Source: Burkholderia gladioli (GTDB lineage: Bacteria; Pseudomonadota; Gammaproteobacteria; Burkholderiales; Burkholderiaceae). From it: a stretch of 64,000 nucleotides of DNA. Shown here in pieces: positions 19,264 through 28,209 of this stretch (within the stretch, counting starts at the first letter, position 1; each line of letters begins with the position of its first letter). Position numbers and translations under genes: made by a program. The stretch is from positions 2,542,001 through 2,606,000 of the forward strand of contig NZ_CP009322.1 of NCBI RefSeq assembly GCF_000959725.1. Reading direction: 5' to 3'. The notes beneath the pieces were generated by a model, which was not told where the DNA came from, ran no database searches, and saw only the letters and a list, made by a program, of their open reading frames with translations.

Positions 19264-21242
19264 CGTTTCCCGTTTCCCGCCACGCCGCCGATGTTCCGGC
19301 ACCGACGCCGGCGCGTCCGGCCGCCGTTTTCCACGACGGCCTGCCCGACCTCAGGGTGCCGATGCGCGACGGCGTGCGCCTCGCCACCGACGTGTACTTC
19401 CCACCCGGCTATCGCCGGGAAGTCGATCCGCCGCTGCCGACCATCCTCGAACGCACGCCTTATGGCAAGACCGCGATCTCGCGCGCCGAGATCCATCGCG
19501 GCGCGCCGCCGATGACGCGCATCGAGGTGGCCCGCTACTTCGCCGCGCGCGGTTATGCGGTGGTGATGCAGGATTGCCGCGGCCGCTACGATTCGGAGGG
19601 GCGCTTCGAGAAATACCTGGCCGAAGGCCCCGACGGCTTCGACACGATGGCCTGGATCGCCGCCCAGCCCTGGTCCGATGGCCGGGTCGGCACCATGGGC
19701 CTGTCCTATGCCGCGCACACGCAGTTGGCGGCCGCCTGCCTGAACCCGCCCGCGCTGACCTGCATGGCGCTGGACTCGGGCGGCTTCGCGAACGGCTATC
19801 ACTGCGGCATCCGCCAGGGCGGCGCGTTCGAGCTGAAGCAGGCGACCTGGGCCTTCAACCGTGCCCGCAACAGCGCGGCCGCCGATGCCGACCCCCTGGT
19901 GGCCAGCACGTTGGCCGGCCACGACCTGCGCGACTGGTTCGCGCGCATGCCATGGCGCCCCGGCCATTCGCCGCTCGCGCGCGTGCCCGAATACGAGACC
20001 TATCTGTTCGAGCAATGGACGCACGACGTCTACGACGATTACTGGCGGCAGCCGGGCATCTGCGCCGAGCACTTCTACGACACGATGCGGCGCGTGCCGG
20101 CGATCTGGATGTCGAGCTGGTACGACGCCTATGTGCGCAGCACGCTCGCGAACTTCCAGGCGCTGTCGGACGACCCGGCCGCGCCCGCCTACCTGATCAT
20201 GGGGCCCTGGCTGCACGGCGACCGCAATGTCCGCTACAGCGGCGATGTCGATTTCGGCGCGCATGCGGCGATCGACGGCGAGCTGGCCGACGACTGGCTG
20301 GCGCTGCGCGCGCGCTGGTTCGATCGCTGGCTGAAACCCGCCACCGCCGCGGCACTCACGCCCGATATCGCCGCCGAGCCGGTGGCACGCATCTTCGTGA
20401 TGGGCGGCGGCAGCGGCCGCCGCAACGCCGAGGGGCGCATGTCGCACGGCGGCCGCTGGATCGGCTCGCCGGCCTGGCCGCTGCCCGGCACGCAGGAGCG
20501 CCCCTTCTATCTGTGCGCGGACGGCCGCCTCAGCGACGACCCCGCCGCCGCCCAGGCGCAGCCGACCTCCGTCGCCTACGCCTTCGATCCGGCCCGGCCG
20601 GTGCCGACCATCGGCGGCGCGCTGACCTCCGGGGCCCCGGTGTTCGATGGCGGCGCCTTCGATCAGCGCGAGCTGCCCGGATTCTTCGGCGTGCGCGAGC
20701 TCGGCATGCCGCTGGCGGCGCGGCCCGACGTGCTGGTGTTCCAGACGCCGCCGCTCGATCACGACCTGGCCGTGATCGGGCCGATCCGGGTGCGGCTGTG
20801 GATCTCGAGCGATGCGCCCGACACCGACTTCACCGCCAAGCTGATCGATGTCTGCCCGCCCAACGAAGACTATCCCGACGGTTATGCGATGAACCTGACC
20901 GACGGCATCTTCCGCTGCCGCTTCCATGCCTCGTGGGAAGCGCCCGCCACGCTCGAGCCTGGCCGCGTCTACGAGATCGAGATCGAGCCCTTCGCCACCG
21001 CGAACCGCTTCGCCCGCGGCCACCGGATCCGCGTCGACATCTCCAGCAGCAACTTCCCGCACTTCGACGTGAACCCGAATAGCGGCGAGGCGCCCGCGCT
21101 GGCCCGCGCGCCGCGCGTGGCCGTCAACCGCGTCTGGTTCGGCGCCGGCACGCCCTCGCAGATCGTGCTGCCGATCGTCGATACCGACCGACTCGACGCC
21201 CTCGCCCTGCCGCCATACAAGGCAGATAGCAGCCGCGCCTGA
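19260..21242 (+). CDS. CocE/NonD-family serine hydrolase (acylase or X-Pro-peptidase-like)
   Basis: This 660-residue alpha/beta hydrolase has the X-Pro dipeptidyl-peptidase S15 fold. The triad is visible: Ser149 in GLSYAAHTQ, Asp289 in SSWYDAYVRS and His319 in GPWLHGD. A C-terminal jelly-roll domain (about 440-650, with DTDFTAKL) is typical of cocaine esterase and glutaryl-7-ACA acylase. No signal peptide is seen, so it is likely cytoplasmic. Coupling to the peptide importer by an ATGA overlap suggests it hydrolyses the imported compound, such as an acylated or proline-containing peptide (inference). Confidence 0.92.
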   Translation: MTFPVSRHAADVPAPTPARPAAVFHDGLPDLRVPMRDGVRLATDVYFPPGYRREVDPPLPTILERTPYGKTAISRAEIHRGAPPMTRIEVARYFAARGYAVVMQDCRGRYDSEGRFEKYLAEGPDGFDTMAWIAAQPWSDGRVGTMGLSYAAHTQLAAACLNPPALTCMALDSGGFANGYHCGIRQGGAFELKQATWAFNRARNSAAADADPLVASTLAGHDLRDWFARMPWRPGHSPLARVPEYETYLFEQWTHDVYDDYWRQPGICAEHFYDTMRRVPAIWMSSWYDAYVRSTLANFQALSDDPAAPAYLIMGPWLHGDRNVRYSGDVDFGAHAAIDGELADDWLALRARWFDRWLKPATAAALTPDIAAEPVARIFVMGGGSGRRNAEGRMSHGGRWIGSPAWPLPGTQERPFYLCADGRLSDDPAAAQAQPTSVAYAFDPARPVPTIGGALTSGAPVFDGGAFDQRELPGFFGVRELGMPLAARPDVLVFQTPPLDHDLAVIGPIRVRLWISSDAPDTDFTAKLIDVCPPNEDYPDGYAMNLTDGIFRCRFHASWEAPATLEPGRVYEIEIEPFATANRFARGHRIRVDISSSNFPHFDVNPNSGEAPALARAPRVAVNRVWFGAGTPSQIVLPIVDTDRLDALALPPYKADSSRA

Positions 21243-21401
21243 GCGGCCGGGCTTTCCACTTCCCCCCGGGCCCAGGCCGCGCGGCACGCGCGGTGCCTGG
21301 CGGGAAACCGTCGCCTTTATTTCGCATCACTGATCAATACGAAGAACAAGAGATTTCGTCAACCGTAGTGCCTATTCGTGCAGACAGCAGGGGAACCCAC
21401 C

Positions 21402-22508
21402 ATGAAAGCAGCAGCATCGCGTACCATCCGCATCGCGGCCGGCAGCGTCGGCATCGGCCTCGCCGCCGGCGCCGCCCAGGCGCAATCGAGCGTCACCTTG
21501 TACGGCATCGTCGACGGCGGCTTCACCTACACCAGCAACCAGGGCGGCCACGCCAACTACCAGTCCACCGCGGGCAGCGAGCAAGGCTCGCGCTGGGGTT
21601 TGCTGGGCAGCGAGGACCTGGGCGGCGGCAACAAGGCCATCTTCCGCCTCGAGAACGGCTTCAACCTGCAGACCGGCACGGCCAGCGCGAACGGGCGGAT
21701 CTTCGGTCGCCAGGCCTGGGTCGGCATCGCCACGGCCCGCTACGGCACCCTGACACTGGGCCGCCAATACAACGCCTCGCAGGATTCGCTGGAACCGCTG
21801 CAGGTCGCCACCGATACCGTGCAGTACGCGACCCACCCCTTCGATACCGACGACATCAACAACAGCTTCCGCACCGACAACGCGATCAAGTACGTCACGC
21901 CCAGCCTCTACGGCCTGCAGATCAACACCATGTACGCGCTGTCGGGCAATGCCGGGGCCTTCACGACCAATCGCTCCTACAGCGTGGGGGCGACCTGGTC
22001 GGGCGGCCCGTGGCGGCTCGGCGCCGCCTACGTGGTGCTCGACCACCCGGCCACCGACACCACCGGCGCGATCCCGTCGGACAACTACTTCAGCTTCCTC
22101 AAGGGCATCACCTACCAGCGCATCTGGGGAGCGGGCGGGCTCTACGATCTCGGCAACGCCACCTTCGGGCTGCTCTATACCAACACGCGCTTCGAGCTGA
22201 CGCCGGCCAGCCAGTATCAGACCTACGAGAATGCCGAGGCCAGCCTGCGCTACCGCCTCACGCCGGCCCTGCACGCGGCGATCGCCGAGACCTACACGAA
22301 CGTGTCCACCAACGGCAAGGTCGGGTCGTGGCACTACTGGCAGACCACGGCGGCGCTGCAGTATTTCCTCTCGAAGCGCACCGATATCTACGTCGACCTG
22401 CTCTACCAGCACGCCACCAACGCGCTCGCGCAGATCGAGGGCGCCAGCGGCGCGTCGAGCGGCCCCTCGCAGTTGCTGGTCGTGACCGGCATTCGCCACA
22501 AGTTCTGA
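21402..22508 (+). CDS. Outer-membrane porin (Burkholderia OmpC-like, Porin_4 family)
   Basis: The protein has 368 residues with a signal peptide cleaved near AAQA-QSS (about residue 26) and a beta-barrel that starts SSVTLYGIVDGGFTYTSN and ends in an aromatic residue (GIRHKF), the usual BAM recognition signal. The ATG at 21402 follows an AGGGGA ribosome-binding site. It lies 159 bp after the hydrolase and could supply outer-membrane entry for the operon's substrate, though it may have its own promoter. Confidence 0.95.
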   Translation: MKAAASRTIRIAAGSVGIGLAAGAAQAQSSVTLYGIVDGGFTYTSNQGGHANYQSTAGSEQGSRWGLLGSEDLGGGNKAIFRLENGFNLQTGTASANGRIFGRQAWVGIATARYGTLTLGRQYNASQDSLEPLQVATDTVQYATHPFDTDDINNSFRTDNAIKYVTPSLYGLQINTMYALSGNAGAFTTNRSYSVGATWSGGPWRLGAAYVVLDHPATDTTGAIPSDNYFSFLKGITYQRIWGAGGLYDLGNATFGLLYTNTRFELTPASQYQTYENAEASLRYRLTPALHAAIAETYTNVSTNGKVGSWHYWQTTAALQYFLSKRTDIYVDLLYQHATNALAQIEGASGASSGPSQLLVVTGIRHKF

Positions 22509-22514
22509 GCGCTC

Positions 22515-22544
22515 GGCGGCACGCCTTCAGGCCGGTGTGCCGCC
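22515..22544. terminator. Possible bidirectional hairpin between convergent genes
   Basis: GGCGGCAC at 22515-22522 pairs perfectly with GTGCCGCC at 22537-22544 around a 14-nt loop. It sits just after the porin stop and overlaps the last codons of the convergent LysR gene. There is no T-tract, so activity as a terminator is uncertain. Confidence 0.4.
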
Positions 22545-23447
22545 CGTCAGGCCGATCACGAAATCGAGGAAGGCGCGCGTGCGCGCCGGCAGGTGCTGGC
22601 GCGACGGGTAATAGGCATACAGCGGGAAACGTTCGTCGGCCCAGTCGGGGAACAGGTTGACCAACTGACCGGCGGCGATCATCGGCTCGACCGCGAAGGC
22701 CAGCATCTGCGCCACGCCGAGGCCCGCCACGCAAGCGCGCACATGCGCGGCCGGATCGTTCACGGTGAGCCGGCCGCGCGCCTCCACCACCAGGTGCCGG
22801 CGCTTGCGCCGGAACTCCCAGCGATAGGGGCGCCCCGTCTCGGGATTGCGGAACTCGATCACGCGATGGCCCTCGCCGGCCAGGTCCTCGGGCCGCAGCG
22901 GCCGGCCGTGGCGCGCCAGGTAGGCGGGCGCGGCCACCGTCACCACGCCGGTGTCGAACAGCTTGCGCGCGACCAGGGTGGAGGCCTTGGGCTCGCCGAA
23001 CTGGATCGCCAGGTCGAAACCCTCCAGCACCAGGTCGCCGACCGTATCGCGCGCGATGACCTCGACGTCCAGCCCGGGATGCGCGGCCATGAAGCGCTCG
23101 AGCGGCGCGCCCAGCACCAGCCCGTAGCAGACCGGATCGAGGTTGACGCGCAGCCGGCCGCGCACCACCGCTGCGTCGCCGGCGGCCGCCGCGGCCGCCT
23201 CCTCCAGGCCCGCCAGGTGCGGCATGACCTGCTCGTAGAAACGGCGCCCCTCGTCGGTCAGCGAGACCGAGCGCGTGGTGCGATTAAACAGGCGGATCTT
23301 CAAACGCTTCTCGAGCCGGGCGATGGCGCGGCTGACGCCGGGCGGCGTCATGCCGATCACCTCGGAGGCGGCCGCGAAGGTGCCGGTGTCGACCACGGCC
23401 GCGAACACGCTGATTCCGCCGGACAGGTTCTCGTGACGCGATGGCAT
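22527..23447 (-). CDS. LysR-family regulator divergent from the NmrA-like gene
   Basis: This 306-residue LysR protein has its HTH at about residues 12-70 (VIGMTPPGVSRAIARLEKRL) and an effector domain of the CrgA/AaeR-like subgroup. It is divergent, over 218 bp, from the NAD(P)-binding protein gene at 23666, the usual arrangement for a LysR and its target. It is tail-to-tail with the porin gene. Confidence 0.9.
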   Translation of the reverse strand: MPSRHENLSGGISVFAAVVDTGTFAAASEVIGMTPPGVSRAIARLEKRLKIRLFNRTTRSVSLTDEGRRFYEQVMPHLAGLEEAAAAAAGDAAVVRGRLRVNLDPVCYGLVLGAPLERFMAAHPGLDVEVIARDTVGDLVLEGFDLAIQFGEPKASTLVARKLFDTGVVTVAAPAYLARHGRPLRPEDLAGEGHRVIEFRNPETGRPYRWEFRRKRRHLVVEARGRLTVNDPAAHVRACVAGLGVAQMLAFAVEPMIAAGQLVNLFPDWADERFPLYAYYPSRQHLPARTRAFLDFVIGLTGGTPA

Positions 23448-23665
23448 CGGGGTGGACCGGCGCAGGCCGGGCGTGAGGGAGGATGGCGCAAAGGTATCAC
23501 GAGCCGAAGGCCGCCGATCGATGACGCCGTGTCATCAATGCCCTGACCCGGCGGGCCTGGGTCGCGCGCGAGCGAGCCCGCACAATGCGCCTCATTCCCG
23601 GCCGGGCCCGGGTCACCGAGGGGCGCCGGCATCGGCTCGCGCCCCACTGCGAGAAGGAATTCCCC

Positions 23666-24532
23666 ATGTATGCGATCACCGGCATCACCGGCAAGGTGGG
23701 CGGCGCGCTCGGCCGCCAGTTGCTGAGCGAGGGCCGCCCGGTGCGGGCCGTGGTGCGCGACGCCGGCCGCGCCGGCGACTGGGCCGCGCGCGGCTGCGAG
23801 ATCGCCACCGCCGGGATGGACGACGCACCCGCGCTGGCCGCCGCCTTCGAGAACGCGCGCGCGGTGTTCGTGCTGCCGCCGTCCGACTTCGATCCCGAGC
23901 CGGGTTTTCCGAAGGCGCGCCGCATCATCGACGCGGTGGTGGCGGCGCTGCGCGCGGCGCGGCCCGAGCGCGTGCTGTGCCTGAGCACCATCGGCGCGCA
24001 GGCCGGCGAGATGAACCTGCTCACGCAGCGCGGGCTGATGGAGCAAGCGCTGCGCGAGCTGCCGATGCCGGTCACGCTGCTGCGGCCCGGCTGGTTCATC
24101 GAGAACGCCAGCCGCGACATCGAATCGGCGCGCGAGCACGGCCTGATCGCCAGCTTCCTGCAACCGCTGGCGCGCCCCGTGCCGATGAATGCCACCGCCG
24201 ACGTCGGGCGCGTGGCGGCGCGGCTGATCCAGGAAAGCTGGCAGGGCCTGCGCGTGGTCGAGATGGAAGGGCCGCGCCGCCTGAGCCCGCACGACCTCGC
24301 CGCGGCCTTCTCGCGCGTGCTCGGCAAGCCGGTGCAGGCCGAGGCGGTGGACCGGCGTGCCTGGGACACGCTGTTCCGCGCGCAAGGCATGCGCCATCCG
24401 CTGCCGCGCATGCGCATGCTCGACGGCTTCAACGAAGGCTGGATCGACTACGAGTGCACCCACGGGCCGATCCTGAAGGGCGAGGTGGAGGTCGACGCGG
24501 TGCTGCGCGAGTTGATCGCGCGGGCAGGGTGA
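23666..24532 (+). CDS. NmrA/atypical-SDR NAD(P)-binding oxidoreductase
   Basis: This 288-residue protein has a Rossmann start (YAITGITGKVGGALGRQLL, a TGxxGxxG variant) and the NmrA/QOR2-like layout, without a YxxxK catalytic pair. It includes LRPGWFIENASRDI in the substrate region. I chose the ATG at 23666 because GAAGGAA lies about 10 bp upstream; the longer frame starts in intergenic sequence. Members act as quinone or NAD(P)H-dependent reductases or redox sensors. The divergent LysR gene is its likely regulator. Confidence 0.88.
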   Translation: MYAITGITGKVGGALGRQLLSEGRPVRAVVRDAGRAGDWAARGCEIATAGMDDAPALAAAFENARAVFVLPPSDFDPEPGFPKARRIIDAVVAALRAARPERVLCLSTIGAQAGEMNLLTQRGLMEQALRELPMPVTLLRPGWFIENASRDIESAREHGLIASFLQPLARPVPMNATADVGRVAARLIQESWQGLRVVEMEGPRRLSPHDLAAAFSRVLGKPVQAEAVDRRAWDTLFRAQGMRHPLPRMRMLDGFNEGWIDYECTHGPILKGEVEVDAVLRELIARAG

Positions 24533-24571
24533 GGCGCCGGCAGGGGGCCAGCCGAACGCCTTGACGACGGG

Positions 24572-25894
24572 TCAGGCCGCTCGATGACCGTGCTGCATCG
24601 CCGCCGGCACGGTCGCCGCCGCCTCGGCGCGCTGGACCACGTCGTCCGCCTCCGCCTCCTCCCGCGCCCCTTCCTCCATCAACACCCCCTCCCACTTCGC
24701 CACCGCCGCCGAGGCCACCGCGTTGCCGATCACGTTGGTGGCGGTGCGCCCCATGTCGAGGAAGTGATCCACGCCCATCACCAGCAGCAGGCCCGCCTCG
24801 GGAATATCGAACTGGCCCAGGGTGGCCGCGATCACCACCAGCGAGGCGCGCGGCACCGCCGCCATGCCCTTGCTGGTCAGCATCAGGATCGCCAGCATCG
24901 ACACCTGCTGCGCGAAGGACAGGTGCACGCCGTAAGCCTGCGCGATGAACAGCGTGGCGAAGGTGCAATACATCATGGTGCCGTCGAGATTGAAGGAATA
25001 GCCGATCGGCAGCACGAAGCTGGCGATGCGCTTGGGCACGCCGAAGCGCTCCAGTTGCTCCAGCGTCTTCGGGTAGGCCGATTCGCTGCTGGCGGTGCTG
25101 AAGCCGAGCAGCATCGGCACGCGCATGTGCCGGATCAGCGCGAACACGCGACGGCCCAGCAGGGCCCCGCCGGCCAGCACCAGCAGCAGCCAGAGCAGCA
25201 GCAGGCCGCCGTAGAACTCGCCCATGAAGCGTCCGTAGGTGAGCAGCACCGACAAGCCGCGCGAGGACACCACGTTCGCGATCGCGCCGAATACGGCGAT
25301 CGGCGCCAGCGCCATCACGTAGCCCGTCACCTTCAGCATCACCTGCGCCACCTCGTCGAGCAGGCGCACCACCAGCGCGCCCTTGTCGCCGAGCGCCGTG
25401 AGCCCGGCGCTGAAGAACGCGGCGAACACCACGATCTGCAGGATCTCGTTGCCGGACATCGCCTGCACGATGCTGCTCGGCACCAGGTGCGCCACGAACT
25501 GGTTCAGCGACAGCGCGCCGGCATTGAGCCCCGAGCTCGCGTTGGCCGGCGGCAGCGGCAGCCCCAGCACGGCGCCGGGCTTCAGCCAGTTCGCCAGGCA
25601 CGCGCCCAGCACCAGCGACAGGAAACCGGCCGCCATGAACCAGCCGAGCGTGCGCAGGCCGATGCGGCCGGCGGTGCGCACGTCGCCGATGCGGGTGATG
25701 CCGGTCACCAGCGTGCAGAACACCAGCGGCGCGATGATCATCTTGATCAGCCGCAGGAACACATCGGCGAGCAGCGAGAAATAGCCGCCGAAGCGAGCGG
25801 CCTGGTCGGCCGGCAAACCGGCATGGCAGGCATAACCGGCGGCGATGCCGAGCAGCATGCCGGCCACGATGCGGGCGGTGAGCGGAAACTTCAT
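24572..25894 (-). CDS. Dicarboxylate/amino-acid:cation symporter (DAACS family, DctA/GltP-like)
   Basis: This 440-residue inner-membrane symporter shows the family's conserved hairpin and TM7-8 motifs: SESAYPKTLEQLE, the unwound NLDGTMMY segment, TSKGMAAVPRAS and the TM8 region DHFLDMGRTATNVIGNAVAS. An AGGAG precedes the ATG at 25894. It is the last gene of a three-gene operon with the ornithine-cyclodeaminase-like and PhzF-like genes (50 bp after the former), so it probably imports the acidic or amino-acid-like compound those enzymes process (inference). The C-terminal tail is Glu/Ala-rich. Confidence 0.93.
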   Translation of the reverse strand: MKFPLTARIVAGMLLGIAAGYACHAGLPADQAARFGGYFSLLADVFLRLIKMIIAPLVFCTLVTGITRIGDVRTAGRIGLRTLGWFMAAGFLSLVLGACLANWLKPGAVLGLPLPPANASSGLNAGALSLNQFVAHLVPSSIVQAMSGNEILQIVVFAAFFSAGLTALGDKGALVVRLLDEVAQVMLKVTGYVMALAPIAVFGAIANVVSSRGLSVLLTYGRFMGEFYGGLLLLWLLLVLAGGALLGRRVFALIRHMRVPMLLGFSTASSESAYPKTLEQLERFGVPKRIASFVLPIGYSFNLDGTMMYCTFATLFIAQAYGVHLSFAQQVSMLAILMLTSKGMAAVPRASLVVIAATLGQFDIPEAGLLLVMGVDHFLDMGRTATNVIGNAVASAAVAKWEGVLMEEGAREEAEADDVVQRAEAAATVPAAMQHGHRAA

Positions 25895-25944
25895 GAGGAA
25901 CTCCTGGGCGTTCGCGGGCGAACGCGGGTAGCAAGGCGGCCGGC

Positions 25945-26865
25945 TCAATGTCCTGAAACGAGCCGCGTGTAGGCGAGACAGGCCACCGCCGCATCCTGCA
26001 GCGCGATGCCGACGGCCTTGTAGATGACGATGTCCTCGGCGTCCCCGGCGCGGCGCTCGCCGGCCGCGATCACAGTCGACAGGTCGACCAGCGGCCGGCG
26101 CTCGACCAGCTCGCGCGGCGGCAGCAGCAGGTCGCCGGTTTCGAGCGGCGTCTGGCGGGTCCAGTCGACCACCAGCCGCGAGGCGCGTTGCAGCGAGGCA
26201 TCGTCGATCTCGCGCTGGTCCGGCCGCGTCGCGCCGATGCTGGCGACGAAGGCGCCGGGCCGCAGCCAGTCGCCGCGAAGCACCGGCTCGGATGCGCGCG
26301 TGGCGAGCACCACGATGTCCGCCGCGGCGGCTTCGCGCGCCTCGACCACGCGCGTCCCGATCCCGTGGCCGGCGGCGATCTCGTCGGCCAGCGCGCGAGC
26401 ACTTGCCTCGTCCGGGCTATGGATGCGCAGCTCGCGCAAGCCCGGCCGCGCCGCGAAGGCCAGCGCATGCGCGCGAGCCTGGATGCCGCTGCCGAACAGC
26501 CCGAGGCTGGCGCTGCCCGGGCGCGCGAGGTGCTCGGCGGCCAGCAGCGTGGTGGCCGAGGTACGGAAGCCGGTGATCGAATCGCCTTCGAGCAGCGCCA
26601 CGAGTTCGCCGTCGTCGAGCGAGAACAGCGCGATGTAGAAACGGAAACGGCCGTCGATGGTCGTGTAGAGCTTGCTGGCCGCCAGCCGCGCGGAGCCGAG
26701 CATCGCGCTCATCGCGCTGAACTTCAGGTCGGCCAGGCCGATCCGCGCGCGCGGCTGCACGCTGGCGCCGCCGTTCGCCATCTCGAGGTAGGCCCGGCGG
26801 ATCGCCGCGACCGAGGAAGGGATATCGAGGCAGCCGGCCACCTGGGCATTGGTATAGGTCCTCAT
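25945..26865 (-). CDS. Ornithine cyclodeaminase/mu-crystallin family protein
   Basis: This protein of 306 residues has the family's NAD(P)-binding motif LGLFGSGIQARAHALAF (about 122-138) and the substrate-side SKLYTTI with a conserved lysine (near 69). The family includes ornithine cyclodeaminase, delta-1-pyrroline-2-carboxylate reductase and alanine dehydrogenase; I cannot decide between them from sequence. It overlaps the upstream PhzF-like gene by ATGA and lies before the symporter gene. Together they suggest catabolism of a cyclic or D-amino acid. Confidence 0.9.
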   Translation of the reverse strand: MRTYTNAQVAGCLDIPSSVAAIRRAYLEMANGGASVQPRARIGLADLKFSAMSAMLGSARLAASKLYTTIDGRFRFYIALFSLDDGELVALLEGDSITGFRTSATTLLAAEHLARPGSASLGLFGSGIQARAHALAFAARPGLRELRIHSPDEASARALADEIAAGHGIGTRVVEAREAAAADIVVLATRASEPVLRGDWLRPGAFVASIGATRPDQREIDDASLQRASRLVVDWTRQTPLETGDLLLPPRELVERRPLVDLSTVIAAGERRAGDAEDIVIYKAVGIALQDAAVACLAYTRLVSGH

Positions 26866-27788
26866 GCGCGCGGCTCCAGCGTGGTCGGCTCCACCGCGCC
26901 GCTGATCCAGCAGCCCGCCTCGGGATTGCCCGGCTCGCGCAGGGCCACGCCGATGCTCGACGGCCGCCCCATCGCCACGCCCTGGCGGATCGTGATCGCC
27001 GTCTCGCCGGCCGGCAGCAGGCCGTGGTGCAGCGCGCCATACAGGCTCGCCGCCGCCGCGATGCCGGTGGCGGCGTCCTCGGGATAACCGGAGCCGCGCG
27101 GGAACTGCCGCGCCTGCAGGACCAGCGGCCGGGCCGCTTCGATCGCGAAGGGATAGAGTCCCGTCGATCCGAGCGCGTCGCACAAGGCGCGCACCGCGTC
27201 GAGCCTGGGCGCGATCGCATGGAGCCGCTCGACCGAACGGATCGGCACCAGCGTCTTGGTGCGGCTGGTGCGGGCGTTGACGATGCCATGCGGGCCGAGC
27301 GCGTCGGCATCGAGGCGCAGCACCTCGCGGATCGCCTCGAGCAGGCCCGCATCCTCGACCGGCTGCACGCTGCCGCGCGGCTGGCTCACGTCGATACGTC
27401 GCGCCGCTTCGTCGTAACGCAGCTCGACCACGCCGCTCAGCGTCTCGACGCGGGCCGTCGCGCCGGTCCAGCGGCCGGTCTCGCGCAGCAGCCACATCGC
27501 GCCGAGCGTGGCATGCCCGCACATCTCCATCTCGTGCTCGGGCACGAAGAAGCGCAGCCGGCACAGGTTGCGAGGATCCTCAGGCATGCAGACGAAGGCG
27601 CTTTCGTGACCATAACGCGCCGCCACCGCCTTCATGGCCTCGGCCGGCAGCGTATCGGCATCGAGCACCACGGGTGCCGGGTTGCCGCCGCCGGCACCGG
27701 CCGGGAACACGCTGAGGAAATGCGGCCGCGGATCGCCGCGATCGTTCGCGACGCCCGCCGACGCGAACAGGACTCCAACAAGACTCAT
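26862..27788 (-). CDS. PhzF-family epimerase/isomerase-like protein
   Basis: This 308-residue protein has the two-lobed DapF-like fold of the PhzF family. The catalytic Glu62 lies in HESAFVCMPE, and the conserved MCGHATLGAMWLL and GSGYPEDAATGIAAAASLYG motifs are present. The ATG at 27788 is preceded by GGAG; a longer frame to 27833 lacks this. It is the first gene of the operon with the cyclodeaminase-like and symporter genes. PhzF itself acts in phenazine synthesis, but no other phz genes are present, so a catabolic isomerisation or racemisation is more likely. Confidence 0.9.
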   Translation of the reverse strand: MSLVGVLFASAGVANDRGDPRPHFLSVFPAGAGGGNPAPVVLDADTLPAEAMKAVAARYGHESAFVCMPEDPRNLCRLRFFVPEHEMEMCGHATLGAMWLLRETGRWTGATARVETLSGVVELRYDEAARRIDVSQPRGSVQPVEDAGLLEAIREVLRLDADALGPHGIVNARTSRTKTLVPIRSVERLHAIAPRLDAVRALCDALGSTGLYPFAIEAARPLVLQARQFPRGSGYPEDAATGIAAAASLYGALHHGLLPAGETAITIRQGVAMGRPSSIGVALREPGNPEAGCWISGAVEPTTLEPRA

Positions 27789-28209
27789 GGACTGGCTCCC
27801 ACGTAAAAGTGGCGCCAGCATGCCGAAGCACAAAAAAACGGTCGCGCCCGATCGGGCCAGGCATCGAGCACGATCGGGCCAGCCGCGCGCCGCGCCTGTC
27901 GCGCGGGGGCCGCGCCGCCCCGGCGTTTTCCCTGTGCCGAGCGAGCGGCCCGCTCATTTCACGAATCCGCCGCCGGCTTCGTGCCAGGCGGCCGCGCATC
28001 CTCGCGAGCGTTTCAAAAACCTGTTTGGAGCGGGCGCGCGGTTGATTTCCAGGCAGCCCGTCATCCAGAATCCTCGCGACGGGTTCGAGACGCCCGCCCG
28101 AGAAGAACCCCATATTCCGGCCAATTCGTTCCCGTTTCGATGCAATCGATCGCTTTGCAGTCCTGTTGAAACTACATAAACGAAACAAACTCACAGAGGG
28201 ACTTCTCGC
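27789..28209. other. 421-bp divergent intergenic region before the lipase gene
   Basis: This region separates the minus-strand PhzF operon from the plus-strand lipase gene. It is GC-rich in its first half and AT-richer near 28140-28200. A GAGGGA ribosome-binding site lies about 10 bp before the lipase ATG. No small gene or clear operator was recognised. Confidence 0.5.

Noticed and set aside
26862..27788. Phenazine biosynthesis from the PhzF-like gene
   Set aside because: No other phz genes are in the window and the operon partners are catabolic or transport proteins.
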